The notes beneath the pieces are model-generated. The model was not told the DNA's origin. It searched no databases and saw only the letters and a program-made list of their open reading frames with translations. Positions 16,372-25,667 of a DNA stretch of 64,000 nt are shown here, in pieces. A program made the position numbers and the translations under genes. How positions within the stretch are numbered: the first letter of the stretch is position 1; the number at the start of each line of letters is the position of its first letter. The stretch lies in the NCBI GenBank assembly GCA_964476585.1, contig CAYZBF010000007.1, positions 1 through 64,000 on the forward strand. The letters are read 5' to 3'. Source of the stretch: CAYZBF01 sp964476585. Its GTDB lineage: Bacteria; Hydrothermota; UBA3072.

Positions 16372-17530
16372 ATACATAACCCTTTTTTAATCCTTTAATC
16401 AGTACTGGCACGAATGCTTCTTTTTTTTCATTCATCTGGAAATGAACCTTGATATAATTGGGAGTAATGCCTGTAACATAGCCGTTTCCAATAGGACTTT
16501 TATTTTCCACCAGTACACTGTATACTCTGCCGATTTGCTCATTTATAAAGTTTTCACGCTGTGTTTTTGCTAAATCTATGAGAGTTTCAACTCTTTCTTT
16601 CTTTATTGATTCCGGCACCTGATTAGGGTATAATGATGCCAACGTGTATGGCCGCTTTGAGTAACGAAACACATGTAGATGTGAGAAGTGAGCTTCTTTA
16701 ATAAGATTTACGGTATTGTTGAATTCCATATCACCTTCCCCCGGGAATCCCACAATAAAATCCCCAGCTAAACGTACATCTTCTCTAATTTTCTGTAATT
16801 CCTCTGAGAGCCACAAGGTTTTATCTCGTTTGTAGTTTCTACCCATTCTCCTAAGTATTTTATCGTCACCACTTTGTTGGGAAAGGTGTAGATGGGGCAT
16901 AAGATTTTTATACTGGAATAGTTCAAGGAATTTACGGTCTATAATATCAGGTTTTATTGAACTTAGTCTTATCCTGACATTTAGTTTCAGTGACTCCTTT
17001 AGAAGAGAAGTAAGATCAATATTTTTATATTTATAACTCCCGATATGCAGTCCAGTAAAGACCACTTCTTTATAGCCAGTAGCGATTCTTTCATTCAAGT
17101 GCTTGATTACTATATCTTTTGGAAGTGAGTAATTCTTACCTCGAGCATATGGGACAATACAATAAGTGCAGAAATTATTGCATCCTGCCTGGATTGGAAG
17201 ATATGCACGCTTCCTTTCCTGATGCGGATTTGAATATTCCTTAATCCATCCAGATTCATCGATAAAAACAGTGTTTTCGAATTCCTCGGGGAAGAGTTTT
17301 CCCTGGCACCCCATTATCCTTATCTCTTTTGCGTATTTTTTTGCTTTTCTAAAAGTTTTTCTTGATTTATGTCCCGCACGTGTAGTAACTCCACATGTAT
17401 TAATATAAGCAATATCTGGTTTATCTTTAATGGAAACCACTTCGTCTCCATTATTTAGATGTTTTTGTTTTATACAATCAGTATAGAACTGATTGAGCTT
17501 ACATCCCAGAGTTATGAATGCTACCTTCAT
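16352..17530 (-). CDS. mtaB: MtaB-type tRNA t6A37 methylthiotransferase
   Basis: A second methylthiotransferase (392 aa), paralogous to MiaB, that likely converts t6A37 to ms2t6A37. Features: FITLGCKLNQFYTDCI and YINTCGVTTRAG for the first iron-sulfur cluster, IQAGCNNFCTYCIVPYARG for the radical-SAM cluster, a DFIVGFPGEGD segment and a short TRAM-like end. The TLGCKLNQ signature and shorter length separate MtaB from MiaB. Having two A37 methylthiotransferases in tandem with a 3' overlap indicates one transcript. Confidence 0.9.
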   Translation of the reverse strand: MKVAFITLGCKLNQFYTDCIKQKHLNNGDEVVSIKDKPDIAYINTCGVTTRAGHKSRKTFRKAKKYAKEIRIMGCQGKLFPEEFENTVFIDESGWIKEYSNPHQERKRAYLPIQAGCNNFCTYCIVPYARGKNYSLPKDIVIKHLNERIATGYKEVVFTGLHIGSYKYKNIDLTSLLKESLKLNVRIRLSSIKPDIIDRKFLELFQYKNLMPHLHLSQQSGDDKILRRMGRNYKRDKTLWLSEELQKIREDVRLAGDFIVGFPGEGDMEFNNTVNLIKEAHFSHLHVFRYSKRPYTLASLYPNQVPESIKKERVETLIDLAKTQRENFINEQIGRVYSVLVENKSPIGNGYVTGITPNYIKVHFQMNEKKEAFVPVLIKGLKKGYVYGKIRE

Positions 17531-17637
17531 ATAGATAGTTTAGGGCATGGAAATCATTTTGTCAATAAGAAGACTTAGGTTAAGCTATACTGATGATTTA
17601 AGAAGATTAAAAGGGTAAATGGGTGAATGTATTGCTA

Positions 17638-17934
17638 CTACTTTTTTTCTTTTTTACCCTCTTTTTTCTTTCCCCCCGTCTTTTTTCTTGGTTTTTTCTC
17701 CTGTTCCTCTTTTATTTCTACTGTCTCTTTCTTAAATCTTACCCTTTCTTCACGTCGGATGTTTCGTAAGAATATACCCGCCAGAAATCCTATAATGAAA
17801 CTTACAAGTATAACAACGATTTTAGGAGGGTAAAATGTCCCGAAAAACCAAAGTTCCATTGTTGTTCTGTTTCCGATTCCAAATATAACCAAAAGAATTA
17901 GAATGATCAACCAAATTATAGTTTTTACCTTCAT
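17638..17934 (-). CDS. Small LapA-like (DUF1049) membrane protein
   Basis: A 98-aa protein with two predicted helices (IIWLIILILLVIFGIGN and PKIVVILVSFIIGFLAGIFL) and the intervening TTMELWFFGTFY segment typical of DUF1049/LapA. A very basic Lys-rich tail (residues 75-98) contrasts with the acidic tail of the LapA-like protein at 14734. A GGGGGT ribosome site lies just upstream. It is separated from mtaB by about 107 bp that hold no gene. The opposite tail charges of the two paralogues are a curiosity. Confidence 0.75.
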   Translation of the reverse strand: MKVKTIIWLIILILLVIFGIGNRTTMELWFFGTFYPPKIVVILVSFIIGFLAGIFLRNIRREERVRFKKETVEIKEEQEKKPRKKTGGKKKEGKKEKK

Positions 17935-18064
17935 TTTACCCCCTGCATTAATTTTTTGTTATATACATAAAGATTCACAGAGCTATTTTTGCGTTCTTAT
18001 GTCCTTTATGATTTTATAATAGTTGGAAGAATATAATTGTCAAGAGAGAAGAGAAAAAATAAAA

Positions 18065-18139
18065 CGGGACCGACGAGACTCGAACTCGCGACCTCTGGCT
18101 TGACAGGCCAGCGTTCTAACCAGACTGAACTACGGTCCC
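18065..18139 (-). tRNA. tRNA-Asp (anticodon GTC)
   Basis: On the minus strand, acceptor GGGACCG pairs with CGGTCCC. The D arm is TTCAGTCTGGTTAGAA, the anticodon loop CTGTCAA gives GTC, and the T arm contains GTTCGAGTC. The discriminator is G and CCA is not encoded. Confidence 0.96.
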
Positions 18140-18148
18140 ATTTGTTTG

Positions 18149-18177
18149 AAAATATAATGGTGGCACTTTTTTGTCAA
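18149..18177 (-). promoter_or_regulatory. Promoter for tRNA-Asp
   Basis: Minus-strand TTGACA (18172-18177) with a TATTTT -10 box (18149-18154) at 17-nt spacing, placing initiation a few bases before the tRNA 5' end. Confidence 0.65.
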
Positions 18178-18256
18178 GGTTTGATTTATATTTTTCAAAA
18201 ACAGCCGTTTTCTATCTATGTTAATCTGCGTCCAAATTTAGGTTGTGGGGGAGTGG

Positions 18257-20329
18257 TCAATCACTTTCTTTATGTGTTTTCAGAACTTCAATGAGCTTTT
18301 GAAAATATTCAATTCTGTCAGTTGCTCTGAGGCGTTTAGCACATTTTAGTCCTTCCTCCAGCACTTTAATTGTGCCTTTTATGTCTTTACCCATCATCTC
18401 CGCGATTTTTAAATACATGTCCAGTCCTTCCTCTTTATGCATCTGACAGTATATTTTTGCCTTAAGGCTAAGTAATTCGGTCTTCTTATTATCGGATAAT
18501 TCATTTATTCCTTGATTTATTACACTGATTGCTTCTTCAAGAGATCCCTCACGTAAATATGTCTTCCCGAGCAGAAGGTAAGCACTGCCAAAGTATTTGG
18601 ACTCTGGAAATTCATCTATAATTTCCTCCAGGGGTATCCGTGCTTCTCTAAATAATCCGAGTTCAAAATATATATGACCAATTTGATACTTAGCATAAGG
18701 CAAAAGAGTTGGAGAGGAAATCTTCCTGTAATGTTGAATTGCCTTCTCGGGGTTCTCCGTATTGTAATATATTTCAGCTAATTCAAAGTGAAATTCTTCT
18801 TCTTTGGCAGGTCTTTCCATAAGTGCTGCTTCAAACAATTTAATTGTTTTTTCGGGTTTTCCCATAGAGAGATAAACTTTGCCCAGAGCTAAAATAGCTT
18901 CATCTACTTCTTCAGAATAAGGATAATCCTTAAGTATTTTTCTAAAGAAATAGACTGAGTTTTCATACCTTGCGGCTGCTTTATAATAATCCCCTATCCG
19001 GATTAATAGGGAAGGGGTTCGCGGACTTTTAGGATATATTCGTATAAATTCTTTATACATGCTAAGTCTTGTGGGATATCTGCCCATTTCCCATTTGATT
19101 TCTTCAATTCGGTAATGTGCTTCGTCAATTAATCCTTCAGGAACATCATCTAATTTCAATATTGAAGAATAGTAATTAAGGGCTGTTTTAAAATCTTTTT
19201 TCTTAAAGAAAATTGTCCCTAAGTACTCATAAGAATATGAAGTCCATCTTGAATCAGGATATTCCGAAATGAGTCGCTGGAACCAAGTTTCTGCTTCGTC
19301 AATATGGTCAAGCAAAAGATGAATCTTTCCGAGAAGTAGGTAAGTATCGTCCAGTATGGGAGAATCCGGATATTCTTTTACGATTTTCTCGAAATAATCA
19401 AGGCTTTTTATTTTCCCTTGTTTTAATAATGCGCGGGCAAGGCGGTATAATGCAAACTGTCTTAACTCTCCATCTTTATATATTTCAAGAAATCTCTGGA
19501 ATAGATCTACACTTGCAGAATACTGTTCTAATTTATATTTACCCCATGCTGCTCCATAGAGTGCATGGGTCTTGTATGGAGAGTTTATGTCAGATAGGAA
19601 TAATTCTGTTGCTAAATTGAAACTATCCTTTTCATAGAGAACCTCGGCTTTAAGGTATATTGCGAGAGGAGAGATTATAGAGTATTTTTTCTGAAATGAT
19701 AGGAGACTGTCGAGTTTTCCTAACCAATATTCCGATGCGAGTATACATATACCTGTGTAATCTGAGGGCTTTTCTTTATAGGATTCTAAAAAAAAATTTA
19801 GTGCTTCTCTATGTTTTCTGCTCATATATGCAAGGTATCCCTCTCCCAGGTGTTGTTGCCAGAGGGGAAGTTCTGAATTTTTTATAAAATCTCTTATCTT
19901 ATTTGTATCCTTTTCGTAAAAAACAAGATAGAATCTGAGCGAATCAGGCAGTATTTCCATTGCTAATAGCGTATCTTTTTTCTCCGGTGAGAAAGAATAC
20001 ATTTGTTGGAGGAAATAAGGATATTTCCATCTGTCGATCTCTTTAAAGTTAAGAATTGCCTTCCCTTTATCCCCAAGAAGGTAGTATATGACTCCCTTTA
20101 GGTAGTGTGATTCATCTACTCTACCATACCTTCCTGCCATCTTTGCTTCTTTGAGTGCAACTTCTAAATTGTTAAGTTTAATATCTATGACAGAAAGATT
20201 TAGATAGGTCTCCCCTTTGTTGATATACGTGGGTTCTAATTGCAAAGGAATAAGATAAGAATCCCTTAATTTAGTGAGTTGCTCAGAAGGTGAACTTTGG
20301 GATAGAAGCAAGAATAAAAGACCTATCAA
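18257..20329 (-). CDS. Large TPR-repeat envelope protein
   Basis: A 690-aa protein with a weak N-terminal signal peptide (MIGLLFLLLSQSSP) followed almost wholly by tetratricopeptide repeats. Many are of the outer-membrane-lipoprotein/YbgF type, such as YPDSPILDDTYLLLGKIHL and YPYSEEVDEAILALGKVYL. A scaffold role at the envelope is inferred. It is the last gene of a six-gene minus-strand operon of surface-glycan genes and overlaps the glycosylphosphotransferase by 4 bp, so a role in polysaccharide assembly is plausible. No catalytic motif is seen. Confidence 0.8.
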   Translation of the reverse strand: MIGLLFLLLSQSSPSEQLTKLRDSYLIPLQLEPTYINKGETYLNLSVIDIKLNNLEVALKEAKMAGRYGRVDESHYLKGVIYYLLGDKGKAILNFKEIDRWKYPYFLQQMYSFSPEKKDTLLAMEILPDSLRFYLVFYEKDTNKIRDFIKNSELPLWQQHLGEGYLAYMSRKHREALNFFLESYKEKPSDYTGICILASEYWLGKLDSLLSFQKKYSIISPLAIYLKAEVLYEKDSFNLATELFLSDINSPYKTHALYGAAWGKYKLEQYSASVDLFQRFLEIYKDGELRQFALYRLARALLKQGKIKSLDYFEKIVKEYPDSPILDDTYLLLGKIHLLLDHIDEAETWFQRLISEYPDSRWTSYSYEYLGTIFFKKKDFKTALNYYSSILKLDDVPEGLIDEAHYRIEEIKWEMGRYPTRLSMYKEFIRIYPKSPRTPSLLIRIGDYYKAAARYENSVYFFRKILKDYPYSEEVDEAILALGKVYLSMGKPEKTIKLFEAALMERPAKEEEFHFELAEIYYNTENPEKAIQHYRKISSPTLLPYAKYQIGHIYFELGLFREARIPLEEIIDEFPESKYFGSAYLLLGKTYLREGSLEEAISVINQGINELSDNKKTELLSLKAKIYCQMHKEEGLDMYLKIAEMMGKDIKGTIKVLEEGLKCAKRLRATDRIEYFQKLIEVLKTHKESD

Positions 20330-21666
20330 TAGGCTCCCCTTCCTGATATTACCGCTGGAATAGTCTTGAGTAATATAACAATGTCGAGAGCCGGGGACCA
20401 GCCGTCAATATATTCAAGGTCAAGTTTCATCCATTCCTTAAAGCTAATCTCGCTACGCCCACCGACTTGCCAGAGACAGGTAAGTCCGGGTTTCATTGAG
20501 AGTCTTCTTCTTTCCCATCCTTCATATTTATTTACTTCTTCGGGCAGTGGAGGCCTTGGTCCAACAATTGACATTTCACCTTTTAAGACATTCATCAGTT
20601 GAGGTAGTTCATCAAGACTGAATCGACGAAGTACTCTTCCCACCTTTGTAATCCTTGGATCTCTCTTCATCTTAAATATTATTTTATTCATTTCATTTTT
20701 GGCTATTAGTGTGGGTCTAATTTCATCGGCATTCTCAAACATTGTGCGGAACTTAAGCATTTCAAATCTTCGTCCATTTAGGCCAGCCCGTTCGTGTTTA
20801 TAAATAATTGGCCCACGAGACGTAAATTTAATGATAATAGACATCACCAGATATAAAGGGGAAAGACATATCAATAGAATAAACGCAATGATTCTGTCAG
20901 TTGTGTACTTTATGAAGAGTTGTATATATTGCTGTGGTGTTGGGTGGAAGGTGACTATCGGTGAGGCGAAAGTACTTTCAATAGTTACAAAAGGGGTAAT
21001 ATCTTTGAATTCCTCCTTAAGATAGTATGAAACGGTTATTCCCAGGTTTTCGCAGATTGAAATAATGGGCTTAAATCGTTTTCTGGTGATTATTATCCAG
21101 TCAATGTGCTCGCTTTTAAGTCTTTGAGTGAAATCCTTATCAGTCTTCTCTAATGCGTCTATAATATCAATTTTGAAGAATGTACGCATTGAGAAGAGTC
21201 CCCTAATCGCTTCTGCTTCATAGAGTGGACCGAGAACAATTGTCCTTATATAGTTATCCTTATTCTTTGAGATGAATTCTCGGGAAAGTAGCATTAAAGT
21301 GGCAGACATAATAAAGAACAGAAAGAGAGCCACTCTGCTCTGATTAAACATCTTGAAATAAAACAAAAGTGCGATTGAGATTAATACTCCAATTAGAAGA
21401 GATATTATGGTCCTGGTATAGAACTTATATTTGTCTACTGGAAAAGACTCTAAGGTAGAATTGTTAAGAATTATAACGGGTATAAAAGTTACAAGAAACA
21501 CAGGAAATATACTAATGTAGTAAGGTAAATACCATTTTTCTATCTGATAGGATAAAGCAGAGAAAGAACTTCTTATTAAAACCGCAAGCCAGTATGTAAA
21601 GACTATAATCAATATATCGACAAGTGTTATTAACCACCTATTGAAATTTTTTCTTTGCTGAATCAT
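20326..21666 (-). CDS. Polyprenyl glycosylphosphotransferase (WcaJ/WbaP type)
   Basis: This 446-aa membrane enzyme would transfer a sugar-1-phosphate to undecaprenyl phosphate, the first step of exopolysaccharide or O-antigen units. About four N-terminal membrane helices, a central nucleotide-binding-like region, another helix near 270, and the C-terminal catalytic block are visible: KFTSRGPIIYKHERAGLNG, MLKFRTM, RFSLDELPQLMNVLKGEMSI and VGPRPPLPEEV. It is flanked by 4-bp overlaps with a GT2 glycosyltransferase and the TPR gene. The sugar specificity cannot be read. Confidence 0.93.
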   Translation of the reverse strand: MIQQRKNFNRWLITLVDILIIVFTYWLAVLIRSSFSALSYQIEKWYLPYYISIFPVFLVTFIPVIILNNSTLESFPVDKYKFYTRTIISLLIGVLISIALLFYFKMFNQSRVALFLFFIMSATLMLLSREFISKNKDNYIRTIVLGPLYEAEAIRGLFSMRTFFKIDIIDALEKTDKDFTQRLKSEHIDWIIITRKRFKPIISICENLGITVSYYLKEEFKDITPFVTIESTFASPIVTFHPTPQQYIQLFIKYTTDRIIAFILLICLSPLYLVMSIIIKFTSRGPIIYKHERAGLNGRRFEMLKFRTMFENADEIRPTLIAKNEMNKIIFKMKRDPRITKVGRVLRRFSLDELPQLMNVLKGEMSIVGPRPPLPEEVNKYEGWERRRLSMKPGLTCLWQVGGRSEISFKEWMKLDLEYIDGWSPALDIVILLKTIPAVISGRGAY

Positions 21667-22529
21667 TTCTCAATACTTCCTATAATTTCAAGTGCCAAGA
21701 GTAATGACAATCTTAAAAAAAGCGCTAAGAGCAGCAAAAAAAGGATTGGAGGGCTATAACCTAAATTTTTTTTGCTGTAGTAGAACATAGAAATATTATG
21801 CGCAAGTTTTGTCTGGAACCCTTTCTTTTTTGTGCTTGAACCCAATTTGTGATAAAATATTGCAGTTGGATTATAGGCAATTTCATAACCCTTTTTTCGG
21901 AATCGAAAACAGAGATCAGTGTCCTCAAGATATAGGAAGAATTGTTCATCAAAACCTCCAATCTCTTTGAATAGGTTAGTCCTTATTAGCATTACAGCTC
22001 CTCTAACCCAATCTGGGAATTGTACGTTATTGTAATCAAGATCGTAGAGCATATACTCCCTTGTTATGGGATTATTAGGAAATAAAGACCTAAACAAAGA
22101 GGCTCTTCCGAACAATGCCCGGAGTATTGTTGGGAATCGTCTACAGGATAACTGTAGCGTTCCATCTGGATTAAGTAATTTTCCTGTTACGAGAGCGACT
22201 TCTGGGTGCTCTTCTATAAAAGAAAGCAATTTATCGATAGATCCCCTGGTTATCTTAACATCAGGGTTCATAAATAGAACATAAGGAGCATCTGTCTTTC
22301 TGGCAATCTGGTTACAGGCACTCCCAAAGCCTATATTCTCTTTATTAAGGATAAATATCACCCTTTTTTTATTCAAACTTTTGAGAAACTCCTGACTCCC
22401 ATCAGTTGAATTATTATCTACAACTACTATGGAGTAACTAAGAATGGGTGGATTCTTAAGTAAGTAATATAAGCATTGTTTCAAATCTTCTTTTGTGTTG
22501 TAATTCACTATTCCTATAGTGACTGTCAT
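21663..22529 (-). CDS. Family 2 glycosyltransferase, rhamnosyltransferase-like
   Basis: A GT-A fold transferase (288 aa). Visible are the N-terminal VTIGIVNYNTKEDL, nucleotide-sugar site VVVDNNSTDGSQEF, NIGFGSACNQ, the DxD-like region LFMNPDVKI, and the acceptor block GGFDEQFFLYLEDTDLCFRFR typical of WbbL-type rhamnosyltransferases. A C-terminal hydrophobic segment (about 262-285) suggests membrane attachment. It lies in the surface-glycan operon with 4-bp overlaps to both neighbours. The donor sugar is not certain. Confidence 0.9.
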   Translation of the reverse strand: MTVTIGIVNYNTKEDLKQCLYYLLKNPPILSYSIVVVDNNSTDGSQEFLKSLNKKRVIFILNKENIGFGSACNQIARKTDAPYVLFMNPDVKITRGSIDKLLSFIEEHPEVALVTGKLLNPDGTLQLSCRRFPTILRALFGRASLFRSLFPNNPITREYMLYDLDYNNVQFPDWVRGAVMLIRTNLFKEIGGFDEQFFLYLEDTDLCFRFRKKGYEIAYNPTAIFYHKLGSSTKKKGFQTKLAHNISMFYYSKKNLGYSPPILFLLLLALFLRLSLLLALEIIGSIEK

Positions 22530-23251
22530 ATTCCTTTGAATAATCTATGCAGTCTCAGCTTCCATACAAGCCAAAAGGCCTCCCATATAATGGTTTTTGA
22601 CATTTTAGAATCTCCCGAGCGTCGTTCGAAAAATACGATTGGAACTTCCTTAATCCTGAATTTCTTCATGTATGTATAGAAATGAATTTCTATTTGGAAT
22701 CCATATCCATCAGCATCGATTTTATCGAAATCAAGCGATTCCAGTACCATTCTTCTGAATCCTTTGAATCCGCTCGTAAGATCCGATAGTGGAACCCCTG
22801 TAATAGTTTTTGCAAAAAGGTTTGCACTGTAGCTTAATATGAGTCTTGACATAGGCCAGTTTACCACATTAACACCATTTTTATATCTGGAACCTATGAC
22901 AAGATCGAAACCTTCTTCCTTGAGGTATTTCCTGAATATAGGAAGGTTGGAAGGGTTGTGTGAGGAATCCGCATCCATCTCATAAATGAATTCATAACCC
23001 TTTTCTAATGCCCATTTGAAACCCCTTATGTAGGCAGTCCCGAGCCCTAATTTACCTTCACGTTCTATAAGATGGACCTTTTTTTCTTTTTGGGATAGTT
23101 CTTTGACTATATCTCCCGTTCTATCGGGTGAATTATCATCAACTATTAGCACATCAAATTCCTCACCCTGTGATAGGACTTCTTTTATGATGTTTTTGAT
23201 ATTTTCTTTTTCATTGTAGGTAGGTATGATTACCAGAGAATCCTTAATCAT
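22526..23251 (-). CDS. Polyprenol monophosphomannose synthase-like glycosyltransferase
   Basis: A 241-aa GT2 enzyme of the Dpm1/Ppm1 group that makes polyprenyl-phosphate-mannose (or -glucose). Motifs are LVIIPTYNEKENI, LIVDDNSPDRTGDIV, LGLGTAYIRGFKWAL, YEMDADSSHNPSNLP, and FKGFRRMVLESLD. It starts one base after the point where an intact DUF2905 frame would stop (TAATG) and overlaps the next gene by 4 bp. A lipid-linked sugar from this enzyme could feed the DUF2723 transferase-like protein at 35433; that link is inference. Confidence 0.9.
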   Translation of the reverse strand: MIKDSLVIIPTYNEKENIKNIIKEVLSQGEEFDVLIVDDNSPDRTGDIVKELSQKEKKVHLIEREGKLGLGTAYIRGFKWALEKGYEFIYEMDADSSHNPSNLPIFRKYLKEEGFDLVIGSRYKNGVNVVNWPMSRLILSYSANLFAKTITGVPLSDLTSGFKGFRRMVLESLDFDKIDADGYGFQIEIHFYTYMKKFRIKEVPIVFFERRSGDSKMSKTIIWEAFWLVWKLRLHRLFKGI

Positions 23252-23464
23252 TATTTCCTAATTATGAGATTCAAGATAAACGTGAGTATTATTGAAATTA
23301 TGATGCAAAAAGTGATAGGGAAAAAAGACGACAAAATTATCTCTTTTCACCTGAATGTTCCCCGGTATTTTACCCAGGAACGGGATTTTGCTAAATAGTA
23401 TAATCAAAATCCCAGCGATTATAAGGAAAAACCCTATTAAAACAAATGGAGACTCAATTTTCAT
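23251..23464 (-). pseudogene. DUF2905 small membrane protein with a frameshift
   Basis: The first half reads FVLIGFFLIIAGILIILFSK, then LGKIPGNIQVKRDNFVVFF, exactly the DUF2905 pattern. The zero frame then leaves homology and stops at 23258. Shifting frame at a run of six T restores the expected second helix (FPITFCIIISIILTFILNLI) and a TAA that overlaps the next ATG by one base. One T fewer would give an intact gene of about 70 aa. Sequencing error, true mutation or slippage cannot be separated here. Its start overlaps the hutH stop. Confidence 0.8.
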
Positions 23465-24945
23465 AATTTCCCTTCTAAGATTAGTTCTTTTATTCCTTCT
23501 ATATCAATATAATGCTCACGATCAAACTCATAGGGTTTTACAAGCTCTAAAATAGGCTCAAGAAATTCCTTTATTGTAGGGCCGACTTTATCCAAGCCCT
23601 TCATACGTAACCCCTGGGTAGCTGCTATCAATTCAATTGCAATGACATAGGCAGTATTTTCAACAACCTCAAGTAAAGAGAGGGCGCCATTCATACCCAT
23701 AGAAACATGATCTTCCTGATTGAGTGAAGTGGGGATAGAATCAATTACTGATGGATTCGAAAGAGTTTTATTTCGCGATACAAGGGAGGCGGAAGTAGTA
23801 TGTGGTATCATATAGCCTGAGTTTATTCCTGGATTTTTGGTTAGAAATGGTTCCAAGTTTGTAATTTCTGGATCCATAAGATGAGCAGTTCTTCTTTCAG
23901 ATATGGAGGATAATTCTGATAACGCAATTTTCATAAAATCAATAGCGAATGCAATCGGCTCGCCGTGGAAATTACCCCCAGATAAGACTTTATTACGATA
24001 CAGAATAGGATTATCAGTTACTGAATTCATCTCTGTTTCAACCGTGTCCTCACAAAAGGTTATAACATCTTGAATTGCACCATGGACCTGTGGGGAACAT
24101 CTAAAGGAATAAGGATCCTGAACCCTGTTGGTTCTTTCTATTTTGCTTTCTTTTAGTAAAGTTAGAATTGTGTGAGCAGAATCTATCTGTCCTCTGTATG
24201 GTCTTGCCTGCTGAATTTCTGGTTGGAGAGGCTCCATTCGTCCGCCAATGCATTCAAGGCTTGAAGCAGCGGCATAATTAGCGTACTTGAGTATATCTTT
24301 AGTCCTTATCAGAGAAAGAGCAGCGATGGATGTCATGAATTGTGTTCCATTTATAAGAGATAGACCCTCCTTTACTTCCAGTTTGATTGGCTTCAATCCA
24401 CTCTTTTTTAGAGCCTCGATTCCCTTCATTCGCTTGCCATTAAAGTAAGCAAATCCTTTACCTAAAAGGACAAGGGCCAAATGAGCGGATGGAGCAAGAT
24501 CCCCAGATGCTCCCACTGAGCCTTTCGCTGGAACGGCTGGAATTATTTCCTGTTCAATCATTAAGTGAAGCATTCTCGGGATTTCTTTCCTTACACCGCT
24601 CCTGCCTTTCAGGAAACAGAGTAACCGTAGTAGCATAGCACCCCTTACAACATCTAATGGAAGATCATTTCCTACTCCTGATGCATGACTTAGGATGAGA
24701 TTCTGTTGGAGTTTATTTATCTCATCTTTTCCGATGCTTGTATTTGCTAACTTACCAAATCCTGTGTTGATTCCGTAATAAGCTTTACCTTCCTTTAGTA
24801 AAGATTGTAGGTTTTTATGTGATTCTTTTACTCTTTTCCAAGATAAGAGAGGTATTTCTATTGACTTTTTTCCAAGCACAACTTCCTTGAAATCTTCTAA
24901 TTTTACCCGCTCTCCTAATTTCATACTCAAGAATATATAATTCAT
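23461..24945 (-). CDS. hutH: Histidine ammonia-lyase (aromatic amino acid lyase family)
   Basis: HutH deaminates histidine to urocanate using an MIO cofactor formed from an internal Ala-Ser-Gly. The MIO triad is in GSVGASGDLAPSAHL (about residues 142-144), with YGINTGFGKLANTSI upstream and LSGGNFHGEPIAFAIDFM, SNPSVIDSIPTS and QEDHVSMG downstream. I prefer the ATG at 24945; the longer frame begins at a TTG (24978), and no good ribosome site decides it. No hutU/hutI/hutF is in the window. Instead it heads a glycan operon, so its role may not be classic histidine use. Tyrosine or phenylalanine lyase activity is an alternative. Confidence 0.85.
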   Translation of the reverse strand: MNYIFLSMKLGERVKLEDFKEVVLGKKSIEIPLLSWKRVKESHKNLQSLLKEGKAYYGINTGFGKLANTSIGKDEINKLQQNLILSHASGVGNDLPLDVVRGAMLLRLLCFLKGRSGVRKEIPRMLHLMIEQEIIPAVPAKGSVGASGDLAPSAHLALVLLGKGFAYFNGKRMKGIEALKKSGLKPIKLEVKEGLSLINGTQFMTSIAALSLIRTKDILKYANYAAASSLECIGGRMEPLQPEIQQARPYRGQIDSAHTILTLLKESKIERTNRVQDPYSFRCSPQVHGAIQDVITFCEDTVETEMNSVTDNPILYRNKVLSGGNFHGEPIAFAIDFMKIALSELSSISERRTAHLMDPEITNLEPFLTKNPGINSGYMIPHTTSASLVSRNKTLSNPSVIDSIPTSLNQEDHVSMGMNGALSLLEVVENTAYVIAIELIAATQGLRMKGLDKVGPTIKEFLEPILELVKPYEFDREHYIDIEGIKELILEGKL

Positions 24946-25121
24946 ACCCGATAAGTCAATACTGATTGAAGTTAGCAATCATACTCTCTAATCACTTTTT
25001 AGGAGACTTAAGGAATCAGTGTTGTTTCTGACAAACTTGGGACAAAGCCGTGTATTAAAAATAGAAGGAAGACGGAACATAACTTTGGGTTAAAGCAGAT
25101 GTTGAATTTTTGCCTAAAATC

Positions 25122-25150
25122 TGTAACATTTTGCAAATGGATGTGTTATA
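25122..25150 (+). promoter_or_regulatory. Possible ECF-type autoregulatory promoter
   Basis: TGTAAC (25122-25127) and GTTATA (25145-25150) are separated by 17 nt, 41 nt before the ECF sigma gene. AAC-containing -35 boxes are typical of ECF sigma factors, which often control their own operon. Plausible, not proven. Confidence 0.4.
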
Positions 25151-25190
25151 TTAGGTGAAGTAAGTGAAATAAAAGATAAGAAAAAAAAGA

Positions 25191-25667
25191 ATGAATGTTG
25201 AAAGGTTATATGAAAAATACGGTCAGATGCTAATGGATATATCATACAGGATTACCCAGAATAGGGCGGATGCTGAGGAAATCTTACAGGAGACATTTAC
25301 CGAACTCTGGAATAGAAAACCCACGGGGAGAATTGTAGCCTGGTTAAAGAGGGTAGTTGTGAACAAAAGTCTTAATTTAATACGGGATAGGAAGAGTGTT
25401 AAGGTGGAAAAGGATCCTCCAAGAACACCTGATGGTATCCTGGAAGAGAAAGAGAGGACGATGATTGTAAAAAGAGCCTTAAGAAATCTTCCACCCATAG
25501 AGAATATAGTGGTGATTCTTAAGAGATATTATGGAATGTCACATCGAGAAATTGCAAATACCCTGGATATTTCAGAGAATAACAGCCGTGTTGTACTGTA
25601 TAGAGCAATGGAAAAACTAAAAGAAGAACTTAAACCGTATTTTATGAAGGGGAAGATTAATGTATAA
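25191..25667 (+). CDS. ECF-type RNA polymerase sigma factor
   Basis: A 158-aa group-4 sigma factor. Region 2 has LMDISYRITQNRADAEEILQ, then ETFTELWNRKP, and region 4 has YYGMSHREIANTLDISENNS, then RVVLYRAMEKLKEEL. It redirects RNA polymerase to stress-type promoters. It overlaps by 8 bp a gene for a single-pass membrane protein, the usual place of an anti-sigma factor, and two Spy/CpxP-like genes follow. The operon ends at a strong terminator at 27085, so this is a self-contained envelope-stress unit. Confidence 0.93.
   Translation: MNVERLYEKYGQMLMDISYRITQNRADAEEILQETFTELWNRKPTGRIVAWLKRVVVNKSLNLIRDRKSVKVEKDPPRTPDGILEEKERTMIVKRALRNLPPIENIVVILKRYYGMSHREIANTLDISENNSRVVLYRAMEKLKEELKPYFMKGKINV

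Noticed and set aside
24946..24978. TTG at 24978 as start of hutH
   Set aside because: It has no ribosome site and adds an N-terminal stretch that is not part of the family; the ATG at 24945 fits better.
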